DNA from: Micromonospora lupini
GTDB lineage: Bacteria > Actinomycetota > Actinomycetes > Mycobacteriales > Micromonosporaceae
Direction of reading: 5' to 3'
Assembly (NCBI RefSeq): GCF_026342015.1
Contig: NZ_JAPENL010000003.1
Location: 310,001-374,000 of the forward strand
DNA: 64,000 nucleotides
In this document: positions 17,737 to 26,815 of the stretch, one piece after another
Layout: each line of letters opens with the position of its first letter
Numbering within the stretch: the first letter of the stretch is position 1
The notes under the pieces: model-generated
Seen by the model: only the letters and a program-made list of their open reading frames with translations
What the model was told of the DNA's origin: nothing
The model's database searches: none
Program-made: the position numbers and the translations under genes

Positions 17737-18861
17737 TCAGTGTCGGATGCCTGCCCAGTCGTGGTGCCGGCGCACTGTGGAGAGGATGAAATCGACCACC
17801 CGACGGGAGGTGTCGGGCACCTGGTAGTCGACCGGGCACGGCACGCCCTGGGCGGCGACCTGCGCCACGGTCACCTCGACCGCCTCGACGACCCCCTGCG
17901 GGTCCAGGCCCGTCATGATGATGCCGCCGGCGTCGAGCGCTTCCGGTCGTTCGATCGACTCCCGCAGGGTCACCGCGGGGAAGCCGAGGATGGCCGCCTC
18001 CTCGCTTATCGTCCCGCTGTCCGACAACGTGCAATACGCCCCGGTCTGCAGGTGTACGTAGTCGAGCAGGCCGAACGGGTCGTGGAAGGCGATGCCGTCC
18101 AGGGCAGTGGCGTCCGGGGCGAGCGCCTCCAGGCGCTTGCGGGTACGGGGGTGGGTGGAGACCAGCACTGGGAACCCCCACCTGTCGCGGACGGCGACGA
18201 GGCAGTCGAGCAGCCGCTGGAGCCGGTCGGGCCGGTCCACGTTCTCCTCGCGGTGCGCGCTGACCAGGAAGTACCGACCCCTGTCGAGTTCCAGCTGACG
18301 CAGGATCGTCGAGCCGGCGATGGGCGCCCGGTAGTGCTCCAGCACCTCCCGCATCGGCGAGCCGGTGTGCAGGATCCGGCGCGGGTGCAGGCCCTCGGCG
18401 AGCAGGTTGCGCCGGGCGTGTTCGGTGTAGACGAGATTGAAGTCGGCCACGTGGTCGACCAGTCGGCGGTTGGTCTCCTCCGGCACGTTCAGGTCGAAGC
18501 AGCGGTTGCCGGCCTCCATGTGGTAGACCGGCACCCGCATCCGGCGGGCCATCAGGGCGGCGATGCAGCTGTTGGTGTCGCCGAGCACCAGCAGGGCGTC
18601 CGGCCGCACCTCGGCGATCGCCGCCTCCATGCCGACCAGCACCCCACCGAGCACCCGGCCCAGCGAGGACGTGTCGACACGGAGGAACCGGTCCGGTTCG
18701 CGCAGGCGCAGCTCGGAGAAGAACACGTCGGAGAGGCTGCTGTCCCAGTTCTGCCCGGTGTGCACCAGCACGTGCTCGACTGTCTCGTCGAGCCGGGCGA
18801 GCACCCGGGACAGTCGGATGATCTCCGGGCGGGTGCCGACGACTGTCATCACACGGGTCAT
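17737..18861 (-). CDS. capG: UDP-N-acetylglucosamine/talosamine 2-epimerase, CapG/FnlC type
   Basis: 374 residues; ATG at 18861 with GGGAGACC upstream. The protein begins MTVVGTRPEIIRLSRVLARL after four residues and has HTGQNWDSSLSDVFF, LVLGDTNSCIAA, HMEAGNRCFDLNVPEETNRR and SDSGTISEEAAILGFPAV. These are the signatures of non-hydrolysing UDP-HexNAc 2-epimerases and specifically of the Cap5G/FnlC branch. That enzyme performs the last step to UDP-N-acetyl-L-fucosamine. The order capE-capF-capG in one operon supports this over a ManNAc role. The gene is 22 bases downstream of capF. Confidence 0.9.
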   Translation of the reverse strand: MTRVMTVVGTRPEIIRLSRVLARLDETVEHVLVHTGQNWDSSLSDVFFSELRLREPDRFLRVDTSSLGRVLGGVLVGMEAAIAEVRPDALLVLGDTNSCIAALMARRMRVPVYHMEAGNRCFDLNVPEETNRRLVDHVADFNLVYTEHARRNLLAEGLHPRRILHTGSPMREVLEHYRAPIAGSTILRQLELDRGRYFLVSAHREENVDRPDRLQRLLDCLVAVRDRWGFPVLVSTHPRTRKRLEALAPDATALDGIAFHDPFGLLDYVHLQTGAYCTLSDSGTISEEAAILGFPAVTLRESIERPEALDAGGIIMTGLDPQGVVEAVEVTVAQVAAQGVPCPVDYQVPDTSRRVVDFILSTVRRHHDWAGIRH

Positions 18862-18883
18862 GGGGTCTCCCTTCGCCTGTCGC

Positions 18884-20008
18884 TCACCGGACGCCTGCTG
18901 GCACGCGGTGCGCGCCGCCGACCGGTTCCGGCCAGGTGTCCGGTCGCTGCGTGTCGAACAGCTCGTTGGTCCAGAAGAGGGTGAGCAGCTCGTCCGGGCC
19001 GGTGTTGGTGATGTTGTGCGCCCACATGGTCGGCATGTCGACGACGACGGGTTCGTCGCCGCTGACCGGGAACCGGACGACGTCGGTGTCGCCGACCCGG
19101 CGCAGGCTGATCTCGGCGGTGCCGCGCAGCACCACGAACCGTTCCACCTTGGCCAGGTGGAAGTGCTCGCCACGGGTGACGCCGGGGAGGGTCGTCGAGC
19201 AGAACGTCTGTCCCGCTCCCCCGTGGGTCTTGACCGTCTCGACGAGCGCGCCCCGGGCGTCGGCCCGGCTGGGCAGGGCGAGGGGATAGTGCGCCGGGAA
19301 GCAGTGCGACCGGTACGTGTTGAACAGCCGCACGTCGTGCCTGTCGCGCAGCGGCGGGATCTCGCCGGTGCGGTAGATGCCGGCGTACGAGGTGAGCTGG
19401 TCGGCGAGGTCACGGACCCCGATGCGCAGCGGCGGCAGCGCCGGGTCCCAGGAGCCGCCCGCCGTCACGCCGGCAAGCCGGGCCGCCGCGTCGGTGACGT
19501 GTACCAGGTCCAACTCCCGGTCGGCGTGCACCTCGGGCCGGCCACCCTCGGCGAGCACGCGGCAGAAGGTGGCGACCGCCGAGTTGTACCAGGGCCGGCC
19601 GTGTTCGCCGTACAGGTTGGGCAGCAGCACGTCGTCCAGGACCACACCGGTCTCGGCGAGGATGCCGGCGGCGGTGGCCTTGGCGTCGCCGTACGGGGTG
19701 CCGTTGCCGGCCTGGACCGAGTTGGCGAAGACCACCCCGGCCGGCGGTTCCGGGCAGGCCCGCAGGCCATTGGCGAGCTGCGCGGCGAGCTGCACGTTGC
19801 CGGCCGCCACGTCGGCGGGCTCGCCACGGTTGACCCCGGCCAGGTGCAGCACCCGGTCCACCCCGGCGATCCGGCGGGCGACCACCGCCGGGTCGGCCAG
19901 GTCGGTGCGGGTGAGCACTGTCGGCTCGGGCCAGCCGAGCGCGTGCAGCAGGACGCGCACGTGCCAGCCGAGGAAACCGCCGGCACCGGTGACGGCGAGC
20001 CTCAGCAC
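18884..20008 (-). CDS. capF: Bifunctional epimerase-reductase with cupin domain, CapF/FnlB type
   Basis: 374 residues from a GTG that overlaps the capE stop by seven bases. The N-terminal 250 residues form an NAD(P)-binding domain of extended short-chain type (VTGAGGFLGWHV). The C-terminal 110 residues form a cupin with a metal site (GEHFHLAKVERFVVLRG, then MWAHNITNTG). In Staphylococcus and E. coli the cupin epimerises C3 and the N-domain reduces C4, giving UDP-6-deoxy-L-talNAc. Both domains look complete. Together with capE and capG this gives UDP-N-acetyl-L-fucosamine. Confidence 0.92.
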   Translation of the reverse strand: MLRLAVTGAGGFLGWHVRVLLHALGWPEPTVLTRTDLADPAVVARRIAGVDRVLHLAGVNRGEPADVAAGNVQLAAQLANGLRACPEPPAGVVFANSVQAGNGTPYGDAKATAAGILAETGVVLDDVLLPNLYGEHGRPWYNSAVATFCRVLAEGGRPEVHADRELDLVHVTDAAARLAGVTAGGSWDPALPPLRIGVRDLADQLTSYAGIYRTGEIPPLRDRHDVRLFNTYRSHCFPAHYPLALPSRADARGALVETVKTHGGAGQTFCSTTLPGVTRGEHFHLAKVERFVVLRGTAEISLRRVGDTDVVRFPVSGDEPVVVDMPTMWAHNITNTGPDELLTLFWTNELFDTQRPDTWPEPVGGAHRVPAGVR

Positions 20009-21042
20009 GCCAGCACCGGATCGCGCAGCGCCAGCTCCGCCCGGACCTCCGGCAGCGTCCTGAGCAGCTCCACGATCTCGGGTACGCCGAGCCGTGTGGC
20101 GTTGGCCGAGTTGAAGTCCTCGCGGGGAGTCTCGCCCAGCTCACCCTCGGAGACGTAGAGCGCGTAGTTGAGGTCCCGGGCGTCCAGCGGCACCCGGAAG
20201 AAGTCGCCGAAGTCGTCCGCCTGGGCCAACTCCTCGTGACTCGCCAGGGTCTCGTGCCACTTCTCGCTGTGCCGCACGCCGATCACGTCCAGTTTGAACG
20301 GCACGTCGAAGAGCTGGCAGACCGCTTCGGCGAGATCGCCGATGGTGCAGGCGGCGGCCTTGCGGATGAACACGTCGCCGGGGCGGGCGTGGTGGAACGC
20401 GTGCTCGACCAGGTCGACCGAGTCGGCAAGCGACATGAGGAAGCGGGTCATGGCGGGTTCGGTGACGGTGGGCGCGCGGCCGGCCTTGATCTGCTCGATG
20501 AACAGCGGGATCACCGAGCCGCGGGAGTACATCACGTTGCCGTACCGGACGCAGGAGACGGTGGTGGAGCTGTTCGGGTTGTTCCGGGCGTACGCCTGGG
20601 CGACCTTCTCCATCAGCGCCTTGCTCATGCCCATGGCGTTCACCGGGTAGACGGCCTTGTCGGTGCTGAGGACGACCACCGAGCTGACGCCGTTGTGCGC
20701 GGCGGCCTCGACCACGTTGCCGCTGCCGAGGATGTTGGTGCGTACCGCTTCGAGGGGGAAGAACTCGCAGGACGGCACCTGCTTGAGCGCCGCCGCGTGG
20801 AAGACGAAGTCGACGCCACGGGTGGCGCGCAGCACGGTGTCGACGTCGCGTACGTCACCGATGTGGTAGCGCACCCGCTCGTCGCCTGTCGACCGGCGCA
20901 TGGCGTCCTGCTTGGCCTCGTCCCGACTGAGGATCCGCACCTCCGCGACATCACGGTCGAGCAACCGCCGGGCCATGGTCTGTCCAAAGGATCCGGTCCC
21001 GCCGGTGATCAACACCCGGCGACCCGCGGTCAGCACGCTCAT
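20002..21042 (-). CDS. capE: UDP-GlcNAc 4,6-dehydratase/5-epimerase, CapE/FnlA type
   Basis: 346 residues; ATG at 21042 with GGGAG upstream. It is the first enzyme of UDP-N-acetyl-L-fucosamine synthesis: it dehydrates UDP-GlcNAc at C4/C6 and inverts C5. The NAD(P) loop is TGGTGSFGQ (13-21). STDKA is at 126-130, and the usual YxxxK is replaced by MxxxK (M137, K141), as described for CapE enzymes. RYGNVMYSRGSVIP follows. First gene of the capE-capF-capG operon. It is divergent from the O-antigen-ligase gene across about 350 bases. Confidence 0.93.
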   Translation of the reverse strand: MSVLTAGRRVLITGGTGSFGQTMARRLLDRDVAEVRILSRDEAKQDAMRRSTGDERVRYHIGDVRDVDTVLRATRGVDFVFHAAALKQVPSCEFFPLEAVRTNILGSGNVVEAAAHNGVSSVVVLSTDKAVYPVNAMGMSKALMEKVAQAYARNNPNSSTTVSCVRYGNVMYSRGSVIPLFIEQIKAGRAPTVTEPAMTRFLMSLADSVDLVEHAFHHARPGDVFIRKAAACTIGDLAEAVCQLFDVPFKLDVIGVRHSEKWHETLASHEELAQADDFGDFFRVPLDARDLNYALYVSEGELGETPREDFNSANATRLGVPEIVELLRTLPEVRAELALRDPVLAC

Positions 21043-21391
21043 TCGTTCTCCCGTTCGTCATCCGACGGGCGGCTTCCACCCGCCATCCCCGGGCGGAGCA
21101 CGACGCGCCACGTTCCGGGGAACCGGCCGCCGGCGGTCAGGTTCGACCCGGCGCCGGGTACGGCACCCGGGTCAACGAATGCTCTGAGCAGCAGATACGC
21201 GTTCGGTGGCAAAGGGGTGCAATTACCTACCAGAGCCAATAAAGACCGTGCGCTTGTGCGATGAATTGCCCTCTTCACGGCCCGTTACCTGATACAAACG
21301 GTTCGGTGTCGCCCCAGCCGTGACCGGGGTTCACACCATTCCTGGGCCCACCGCCACGTGGAGCCGCATCCGGTACCTCCGAAGGAGCCCC
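21043..21391. promoter_or_regulatory. Divergent control region with AT-rich core
   Basis: This is 349 bases between capE (minus) and the leader ORF (plus). Most is GC-rich, but about 21205-21300 is clearly AT-richer (TGCAATTACCTACCAGAGCC, AATAAAGACC, TGATACAAACGG) and should hold both promoters. GCAATT at 21219 and AATTGC near 21265 can pair across about 40 bases. About 90 bases of untranslated leader would follow before the small ORF at 21392. I do not recognise a known riboswitch. Confidence 0.5.
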
Positions 21392-21451
21392 ATGCCGCGC
21401 GGTCACCTGTCCGGCCCGGTGTCCGAACCCGAGCCGGGGCGCGGCCGATGA
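21392..21451 (+). CDS. 19-residue leader ORF coupled to the ligase gene
   Basis: ATG at 21392 has the best ribosome site of the region, GAAGGAG ending four bases upstream. It opens a 19-codon frame (MPRGHLSGPVSEPEPGRGR) whose TGA overlaps the ATG of the following membrane protein (ATGA at 21448-21451). The large gene has no good ribosome site of its own, so ribosomes probably reach it by finishing this leader. The peptide shows no run of one codon that would suggest classical attenuation. It is too short for standard gene finders. Confidence 0.55.
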   Translation: MPRGHLSGPVSEPEPGRGR

Positions 21452-22797
21452 CCGCCGCGCCGCCGGGGACGGGGCCCACGACCACTCCCCGTTACCGCGC
21501 CACCGCCACCGAACGGCTGGTGCCGGCTGCCGGTCGACGCCGCCGCGCAGTGGATGCCCACCCCGCGCCCCCGCCGTCCCCACCCGCCGGCAGCCTGCCC
21601 GCCGTGCTGACCCTGTGCGTGGTCGCCTTCCTGGCGGCACGCCCGCCGTGGTGGTCGTTCAACTACGGCGCGATCCTCGCGGTGATCGCGATCGTGCTCA
21701 CCGGTCGACTGCCCAGGCTGCACAGGCTCGACGTCGTCGCGCTGCTCACCGGCGGCTGGGCCGCCGCAAGCCTGCTCTGGAGCAGCCGGACCGACCTCAC
21801 CGGACCCGCCGCCTACCGCTACATCTCCGTCTGCGTGCTCTTCGTGGCCTGCCGGCACGTCGTCCGCGGGCGGCGGGACCTGCTGCTTGTCGGCTGGACG
21901 TACCTGGGCGGATGTGCGGTGGTAGCCGTCGAGGTGGCCACCGGCGCCCGGTCCCAGGGGCAGGTGCTGCTCTTCGCCGAGCGGTACGGCGTCGACGGCA
22001 AGGAGGTGAACGTCACCGCGTACACCCTGGCCGTCGGGGTGGCGTTGGCCCTGGTGCTCGCCGCGGCCGGCGCGCACCGGCGGCTGCTGCGCCTCACCCC
22101 GCTGGCGTTGATCGTCCTGCTCGGGTACGCCGTGCTGCTCACCGGATCGCGGGGGGCCGCCATCGGCGTCCTGCTCGGTCTCGTCGCCGCGCTCGCCACC
22201 CGGATCGCGCCCCGACTGACAGCGGTCACCGTCGCCGGCTTCGCCGCCGCGTTGATCGCGCTGGTGCCGTTCGGGCTGGCGCCGAAGGCCGAGCTGCTCT
22301 GGCTCGACGGCCTGTACGGGCGGCCCACAGGCGACATCTCCGGCCGCCTGTCGATCTGGCCCTACGCGCTGTCCACCTGGTCCGAGTCCCCGCTGGCCGG
22401 CTCCGGGGCGGGCGTGTTCATCGGCACCAACCCCTTCGAGATCGGCCCGCACAACCTGCTGCTCACCGTCGGCAACGATCTGGGCCTGGTCGGCGTCGCG
22501 CTCTACTTCGCGACGATGGCCGGGGCGCTCGTCGTCACCGCCCGCACCGGCCGGGCCGGGCTCCTGACCGCCTGCGCGTTCGTCGGGGCCATGCTGCCGA
22601 TCTGGCTGACCGGCCAGTGGGAGACGTCGCTCGCCTTCTGGCTGGCGCTGGCGCTTGTCACCGTCCTGCCCGGCATCTGGGGACCCCGGCGGCCCCCGGG
22701 CATCGCTGCGCGACACGCCCGCGCCCGTCGCCGACTCCCGACCACAGTCGCGCCGACGATCACGGTCGCCGGTCGGACGGTGGCGACCGGCCGGTAG
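21448..22797 (+). CDS. O-antigen ligase/polymerase-like membrane protein
   Basis: 449 residues from the ATG at 21448, which overlaps the leader stop; the frame is open further upstream but without a ribosome site. A basic, proline-rich 50-residue N-terminus precedes 10-12 membrane helices. The family features are the loop with EVNVTAYTLAVG, LLTGSRGAAIGVLLG, and the large external loop WSESPLAGSGAGVFIG...GPHNLLLTVGNDLGLVG, where the conserved Arg and His of Wzy/WaaL proteins lie. It joins or transfers polysaccharide repeat units outside the membrane. A paralogue is encoded at 43066-44367. Confidence 0.85.
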   Translation: MTAAPPGTGPTTTPRYRATATERLVPAAGRRRRAVDAHPAPPPSPPAGSLPAVLTLCVVAFLAARPPWWSFNYGAILAVIAIVLTGRLPRLHRLDVVALLTGGWAAASLLWSSRTDLTGPAAYRYISVCVLFVACRHVVRGRRDLLLVGWTYLGGCAVVAVEVATGARSQGQVLLFAERYGVDGKEVNVTAYTLAVGVALALVLAAAGAHRRLLRLTPLALIVLLGYAVLLTGSRGAAIGVLLGLVAALATRIAPRLTAVTVAGFAAALIALVPFGLAPKAELLWLDGLYGRPTGDISGRLSIWPYALSTWSESPLAGSGAGVFIGTNPFEIGPHNLLLTVGNDLGLVGVALYFATMAGALVVTARTGRAGLLTACAFVGAMLPIWLTGQWETSLAFWLALALVTVLPGIWGPRRPPGIAARHARARRRLPTTVAPTITVAGRTVATGR

Positions 22798-22818
22798 CGC
22801 CGTCGGCGGGACCGACTC

Positions 22819-24258
22819 TCAACCGACGTCCGACCCCTCCAACGCGACGACCCGCCCGGGTCGGGGCACCAGCGCCGCGCCGGCCGGTAGACGTGCCGCC
22901 TCCCGCAGCACCTGGGCGAAGCGGGCCGCCACCCGGTCGGTGCGGTGGTGGCGCACCGCGTACGCCAGCCCTCGCCGGCCCAGGCGGGCCCGCAGCTCCG
23001 CGTCGGCGCAGAGCGGGCCGAGCGCGGCGGCGAGGGCAGCCGGATCGTCGCGTCCGACCACCGCACCGGCGTCGGCCGCCGCCAGGTGCGCCATCGAGGC
23101 CAACTCGGCCGGGCCGAACCCGAGGACGGGACGACCGGCCGCCAGGTACTGCGGGATCTTGGTGGAGAGCGAGTAGCGGGTGTACCTGCGGTGCTCGGCG
23201 GCGAACGACTCGACGTGCACAAGCACATCGGCCCGGCGCAGCACCCCGGCGACCTCGCCGCTGGCCAACGACCGACCCAGGTGGACGGCTTGCATCCCGG
23301 CGAACGCCCCGGCGTAGCGGCCGACGTCGACCGCCGGGGCGTGCACGGTCAGCCGCGCCGGCGTGCCCCTGGCGGCCAGCCGGTCGACGGCGGCGCCGAC
23401 CCGACGCAGCGACCGCCACCGGTCCAGGTGCAGCCCACCCACGTAGACCAGCTCGACAGGGGTTCCGGCCGGCCGGTCCGGCGTCCGACCTCGGGGATCG
23501 GCGAAGTCGGCGGCGTCGACACAGTTACCGAAGGCGGCGAACGGCAGCCGGTAGCGGCGTTCGAACTCCCGCGCCATGGCCTCGCTGATCCCCATCCCGT
23601 ACGAGGAGTGCCGCAGAACGTCGCGGAACCCGGCGCGGACGGCGAGCCGGGGCAGACCCAGCACCTGGCCACCGGTGTAGAGCGTCGTGGGCCAGTCGTC
23701 CATGAAGTGCGGGACCAGCGGCACCCGGCACTCCTGTGCCGCGGCGACCGCGAGGCGCATCATCCGGATGCTGCCCAGCGTCGTGTAGACCACGTCCGGC
23801 CGCTGGTCGCGCACCCAGCGACGGACGTCCGCGGGGACACGGACCGGACTGAGGTCGACGAAGGCCCGCAACTGGGTGCGCAGGTGGGCGCGCACCGCAC
23901 TGGGCGCCGGATTCCGGGCCACGGCGACCGGGCCGACCGGGCCCGTCGAGCGGACGTTGCTGGCCGAGCCGACCGGGCCCGTCGGGCCGGGCGAGCCCTT
24001 CACGACCGCCCGGAGTGGCCGGCGGACGCGTTCCCACTGCCGGAACAGGTGGTACTCCACCGGGGCGTTGCGCGGCGCGAACCGCGCGAACGTGCCGACC
24101 GCGTCCGGACCCGGAGCGCGGTCCTCGGCGTAGAGCTGCGCGAGCCGGTCCGCCGGCCAGCCGGTGAACAGGTTCGACAGGGTGATGCCGGTGCCGGTGG
24201 AGCGGTCGAACACGGCAGCGCTCACCACGAGCACGCGGGGATACTCGTCAACGCGCAC
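22819..24258 (-). CDS. Glycosyltransferase with a Gly-Pro-rich insertion
   Basis: 479 residues from a GTG at 24258, which overlaps the flippase gene by 11 bases and has GAGGAGGGA upstream. The N-terminus reads PRVLVVSAAVFDRSTGTGITLSNLF, and the C-terminal donor domain holds YVGGLHLDRW, RYTRYSLSTKIPQYLAAGRPVLGFGP. The protein at 38857-40251 is a clear paralogue with the same start and the same RYTRYS-STKIPQYLA block. Residues about 87-113 (GSPGPTGPVGSASNVRSTGP) are extra Gly-Pro sequence next to a 17-base direct repeat (23932-23948 and 23968-23984), so this is probably a repeat-driven insertion. Downstream partner of the flippase. Confidence 0.85.
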   Translation of the reverse strand: MRVDEYPRVLVVSAAVFDRSTGTGITLSNLFTGWPADRLAQLYAEDRAPGPDAVGTFARFAPRNAPVEYHLFRQWERVRRPLRAVVKGSPGPTGPVGSASNVRSTGPVGPVAVARNPAPSAVRAHLRTQLRAFVDLSPVRVPADVRRWVRDQRPDVVYTTLGSIRMMRLAVAAAQECRVPLVPHFMDDWPTTLYTGGQVLGLPRLAVRAGFRDVLRHSSYGMGISEAMAREFERRYRLPFAAFGNCVDAADFADPRGRTPDRPAGTPVELVYVGGLHLDRWRSLRRVGAAVDRLAARGTPARLTVHAPAVDVGRYAGAFAGMQAVHLGRSLASGEVAGVLRRADVLVHVESFAAEHRRYTRYSLSTKIPQYLAAGRPVLGFGPAELASMAHLAAADAGAVVGRDDPAALAAALGPLCADAELRARLGRRGLAYAVRHHRTDRVAARFAQVLREAARLPAGAALVPRPGRVVALEGSDVG

Positions 24259-25651
24259 TTTCCACAAGTCCCTCCTCGACGGCCGGGCCGCGGTGACGCC
24301 GCAGCGTCCGGCGATATCCGTACAGCGCCGCAGGCGCGACGGTAAGCGCGTAGCCGACGGCGCCCACCCAGGGCACGGCGGCGACGCCGAGCCGGTCGGC
24401 GGCGAACCACTTGCCGAGCACCGACAGCGCCAGAAACGCCAGCCAACCGCACAACTGCGGGACGAGGACGCCTCCGGCGTTCTGCACCATGAACCGTGGT
24501 GAGAGCGCCGACTGCAACAGCCACCAGACGCCCAGCCCGGCGAGCAGCCACCGGTCACCGCCCATCGGCACCGGCAGCCAGGCGGCGAACAGCCGGTCGC
24601 CGACGGCCACCAGGGCCACCGCGGGCAGACCGGCGGCGAGCACGGACAGCACTGTCATTCGCCGCGTGGTCCGCCGCACCCAGTCCACCTGCCCCTGTGC
24701 CAGGGCCTCGCCGTTGGCCGGCCAGAGCGGAACGTTTACCAGGACGACGAGCTGGCCGAGCTGGGACAGCAACTTGGCCGGCACCACGTACCCGGCCACC
24801 GCGGACAGGCCGAGCGCGTGCGCGATGATCAGCGTGTCCGCGTTTGTGGCGAACGAGATGACCACTGTGAGCACGAAGAACAGCCCGCTGAGCCGGGTCA
24901 GCTCCACTGCGGTGTCGACACGCACGGCGCTGGGCGCGGGCCGGATCCGCGGCTCCTGCCGGCCGAAGAACCACAGCGTGTTGAGCAGGTTGACAAGCAG
25001 CGGCGCGGTGACCGAGACGGCCACCACCAGAATCGGCGACCAGCCGGCCCGGACCACACCCAGCACCGCGCCGAGCGCGGCCAGGCTGCCGGTGGTCTGC
25101 CAGACGTTGCTCCGGCCGACCTGCTGGTAGGCGTACTGGACCCGGGCGATCAGGCTGAGCGGGACGTTGAGCGCGAACGCGGTGAGGCAGATCAGCGAGA
25201 TCATCCGGGTCTGCTCCGGGGTGACCTGACCTGTCACGTTGAACAGCGCCGACCACGGCACCGCGCCGGAGCAGGCCCAGAGCACACCTGTGAGAGCGAG
25301 CGCGAGGACCGACAGGGTCAGGTACGCGCTGGAGATGTAGCGACGGGCCCGGACGGTGTCGCCGCGGGCGTAGCAGGGGGCCAGCTTGGTCATCAGCCCG
25401 CTGCCCAGACCCAGGTCGGCGAAGGCCGCCATGCCGGCCAGCGCGGCGACCGCCATCCACAGGCCGTACAGGTCGTTGCCGAAGTAGGGAAGCGTCACCG
25501 GCACCAGCACGATCGGCACGACGAGCCCGGCCACCCGGCTGAGCAGCGCGGTGGCGACGCCGGAGAGCAGTCGGCGGCCACGGTCGGGGCGACGACGGTG
25601 TGCGCCAGGTGTGCGGGCGCGCCGGGTCCGCTCGGCGACCCCGGACGACAT
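24248..25651 (-). CDS. Polysaccharide flippase, Wzx/MATE-like
   Basis: 467 residues from ATG 25651. About 12-14 membrane helices begin after a basic 30-residue N-terminus; the first reads LLSRVAGLVVPIVLVPVTL. Family blocks are NDLYGLWMAVAALAGMAAFADLGLGSGL near residue 60 and RVQYAYQQVGRSNVWQ near 170. It moves the lipid-linked repeat unit across the membrane. It is followed by an overlapping glycosyltransferase gene. The same flippase-glycosyltransferase pair occurs at 37373-40251 on the other strand. Confidence 0.9.
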   Translation of the reverse strand: MSSGVAERTRRARTPGAHRRRPDRGRRLLSGVATALLSRVAGLVVPIVLVPVTLPYFGNDLYGLWMAVAALAGMAAFADLGLGSGLMTKLAPCYARGDTVRARRYISSAYLTLSVLALALTGVLWACSGAVPWSALFNVTGQVTPEQTRMISLICLTAFALNVPLSLIARVQYAYQQVGRSNVWQTTGSLAALGAVLGVVRAGWSPILVVAVSVTAPLLVNLLNTLWFFGRQEPRIRPAPSAVRVDTAVELTRLSGLFFVLTVVISFATNADTLIIAHALGLSAVAGYVVPAKLLSQLGQLVVLVNVPLWPANGEALAQGQVDWVRRTTRRMTVLSVLAAGLPAVALVAVGDRLFAAWLPVPMGGDRWLLAGLGVWWLLQSALSPRFMVQNAGGVLVPQLCGWLAFLALSVLGKWFAADRLGVAAVPWVGAVGYALTVAPAALYGYRRTLRRHRGPAVEEGLVESAR

Positions 25652-25659
25652 CGGCGACC

Positions 25660-26604
25660 CTACTGGCCCGCGAGCACGTGACCGGACATCCAGGCCACCG
25701 TGCGCTCGAGACCGGTGCGCAGCGGCACCTGTCGCACGGCGGGAAACAGCTCCCGCAGGCGGGCGCAGTCGGCCTGGGAGTCCCGCACGTCGCCCGGGCG
25801 CGGCGGCTCGTGCGCCACGGACAACGGCCGGCCCAGAATGTCCTCCAGTTCGGCGACCAGGTCGAGCAGGGAGACCCGCGCGCCGAAGGCCAGATTGACC
25901 ACGTCCGTGGTGGACACCCGGCGCACGATCGCGTCGACGATCACCGCGGTGACGCTGCCGACGAATGTGAAGTCGCGGGTCTGCCGGCCGTCGCCGTGCA
26001 CCCGCAACGGCTCGCCGGCGAGCGCGGCGGTGACGAAGCGGGGCAGCACCGCGGCGTACGCGTGGTGCGCGGCCTGCCGGGGGCCGAAGACGTTGAAGAA
26101 GCGGAACGGCAGCACCGTCAGGTCGTAGCAGGCCGCGTAGGCGAGCGCGTACGCCTCGGCGGCCAGCTTGGACACCGCGTACGGCGAGACCGGGATGGGC
26201 CGCAGCCCCTCCTGGCGGGGCAGCACCGGGTTCGCGCCGTAGACCGACGAGGACGACGAGAGGATCAGTTGGCGTACGTCGTGACGGCGGGCCGCCTCCA
26301 GCACCATGAGCGTCCCGGTGGCGTTGGCGTGGTGACTGGGCAGCGGTCGGTCGATGGAGCGCGGCACGGACCCGAGGGCGGCCAGGTGCACGACGCTGGT
26401 AGCGCCAGTGAACGCCTCGTCGAGCAGATCCGGGTCGAGCACGGTTCCCCGGTGCAGCCGGACCGGCTGGCCGTCAAGGTTGTCGAGCAGGCCTGTGGAG
26501 AGGTCGTCCACGACCACGATCTCGGTCACCTGCGGGGTGTCGGCGAGCGCCCGCACCAGGTTGGCGCCTATGAAGCCGGCGCCCCCGGTCACCACTACTC
26601 TCAA
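25660..26604 (-). CDS. NAD-dependent sugar-nucleotide 4-epimerase
   Basis: 314 residues from a TTG at 26604, preceded by GGGGAGA; the frame extends further upstream, but the family begins with (M)RVVVTGGAGFIG. It is an extended short-chain dehydrogenase. The NAD loop GGAGFIG is near residues 7-13, SSSSSVYG near 115-122 has the catalytic Ser, and YAVSK near 140 has Tyr and Lys. FRFFNVFGPRQ and HGDGRQTRDF match UDP-Glc/GlcNAc 4-epimerases (GalE/WbpP group). It would supply UDP-Gal or UDP-GalNAc. It ends 8 bases before the flippase start and is the first gene of a three-gene operon. Confidence 0.85.
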   Translation of the reverse strand: MRVVVTGGAGFIGANLVRALADTPQVTEIVVVDDLSTGLLDNLDGQPVRLHRGTVLDPDLLDEAFTGATSVVHLAALGSVPRSIDRPLPSHHANATGTLMVLEAARRHDVRQLILSSSSSVYGANPVLPRQEGLRPIPVSPYAVSKLAAEAYALAYAACYDLTVLPFRFFNVFGPRQAAHHAYAAVLPRFVTAALAGEPLRVHGDGRQTRDFTFVGSVTAVIVDAIVRRVSTTDVVNLAFGARVSLLDLVAELEDILGRPLSVAHEPPRPGDVRDSQADCARLRELFPAVRQVPLRTGLERTVAWMSGHVLAGQ

Positions 26605-26815
26605 CGATCTCCCCGTTTCGGCTCGGCCGGCGAGCCGCCCCGGCGGCGCGATGCCCGCCCGGCGGCGCGGTGGCGGTGACCGCGCGACGGCCCACCAGTG
26701 TGACAACGAGCGCTGTTCCCGCACGTCACGCAAAACGGACCCGGTGCCGCGTGTCCTTCGTCGCCGTCCGTCAGTTGTGTGCCCCGGGTGGGCGAGTCGA
26801 CGGGAGGGCCCGGAC

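Noticed and set aside
21200-21391. A riboswitch in the leader of the ligase operon
   Set aside because: One weak long-range pairing is visible, but no conserved core of a known riboswitch class could be matched.
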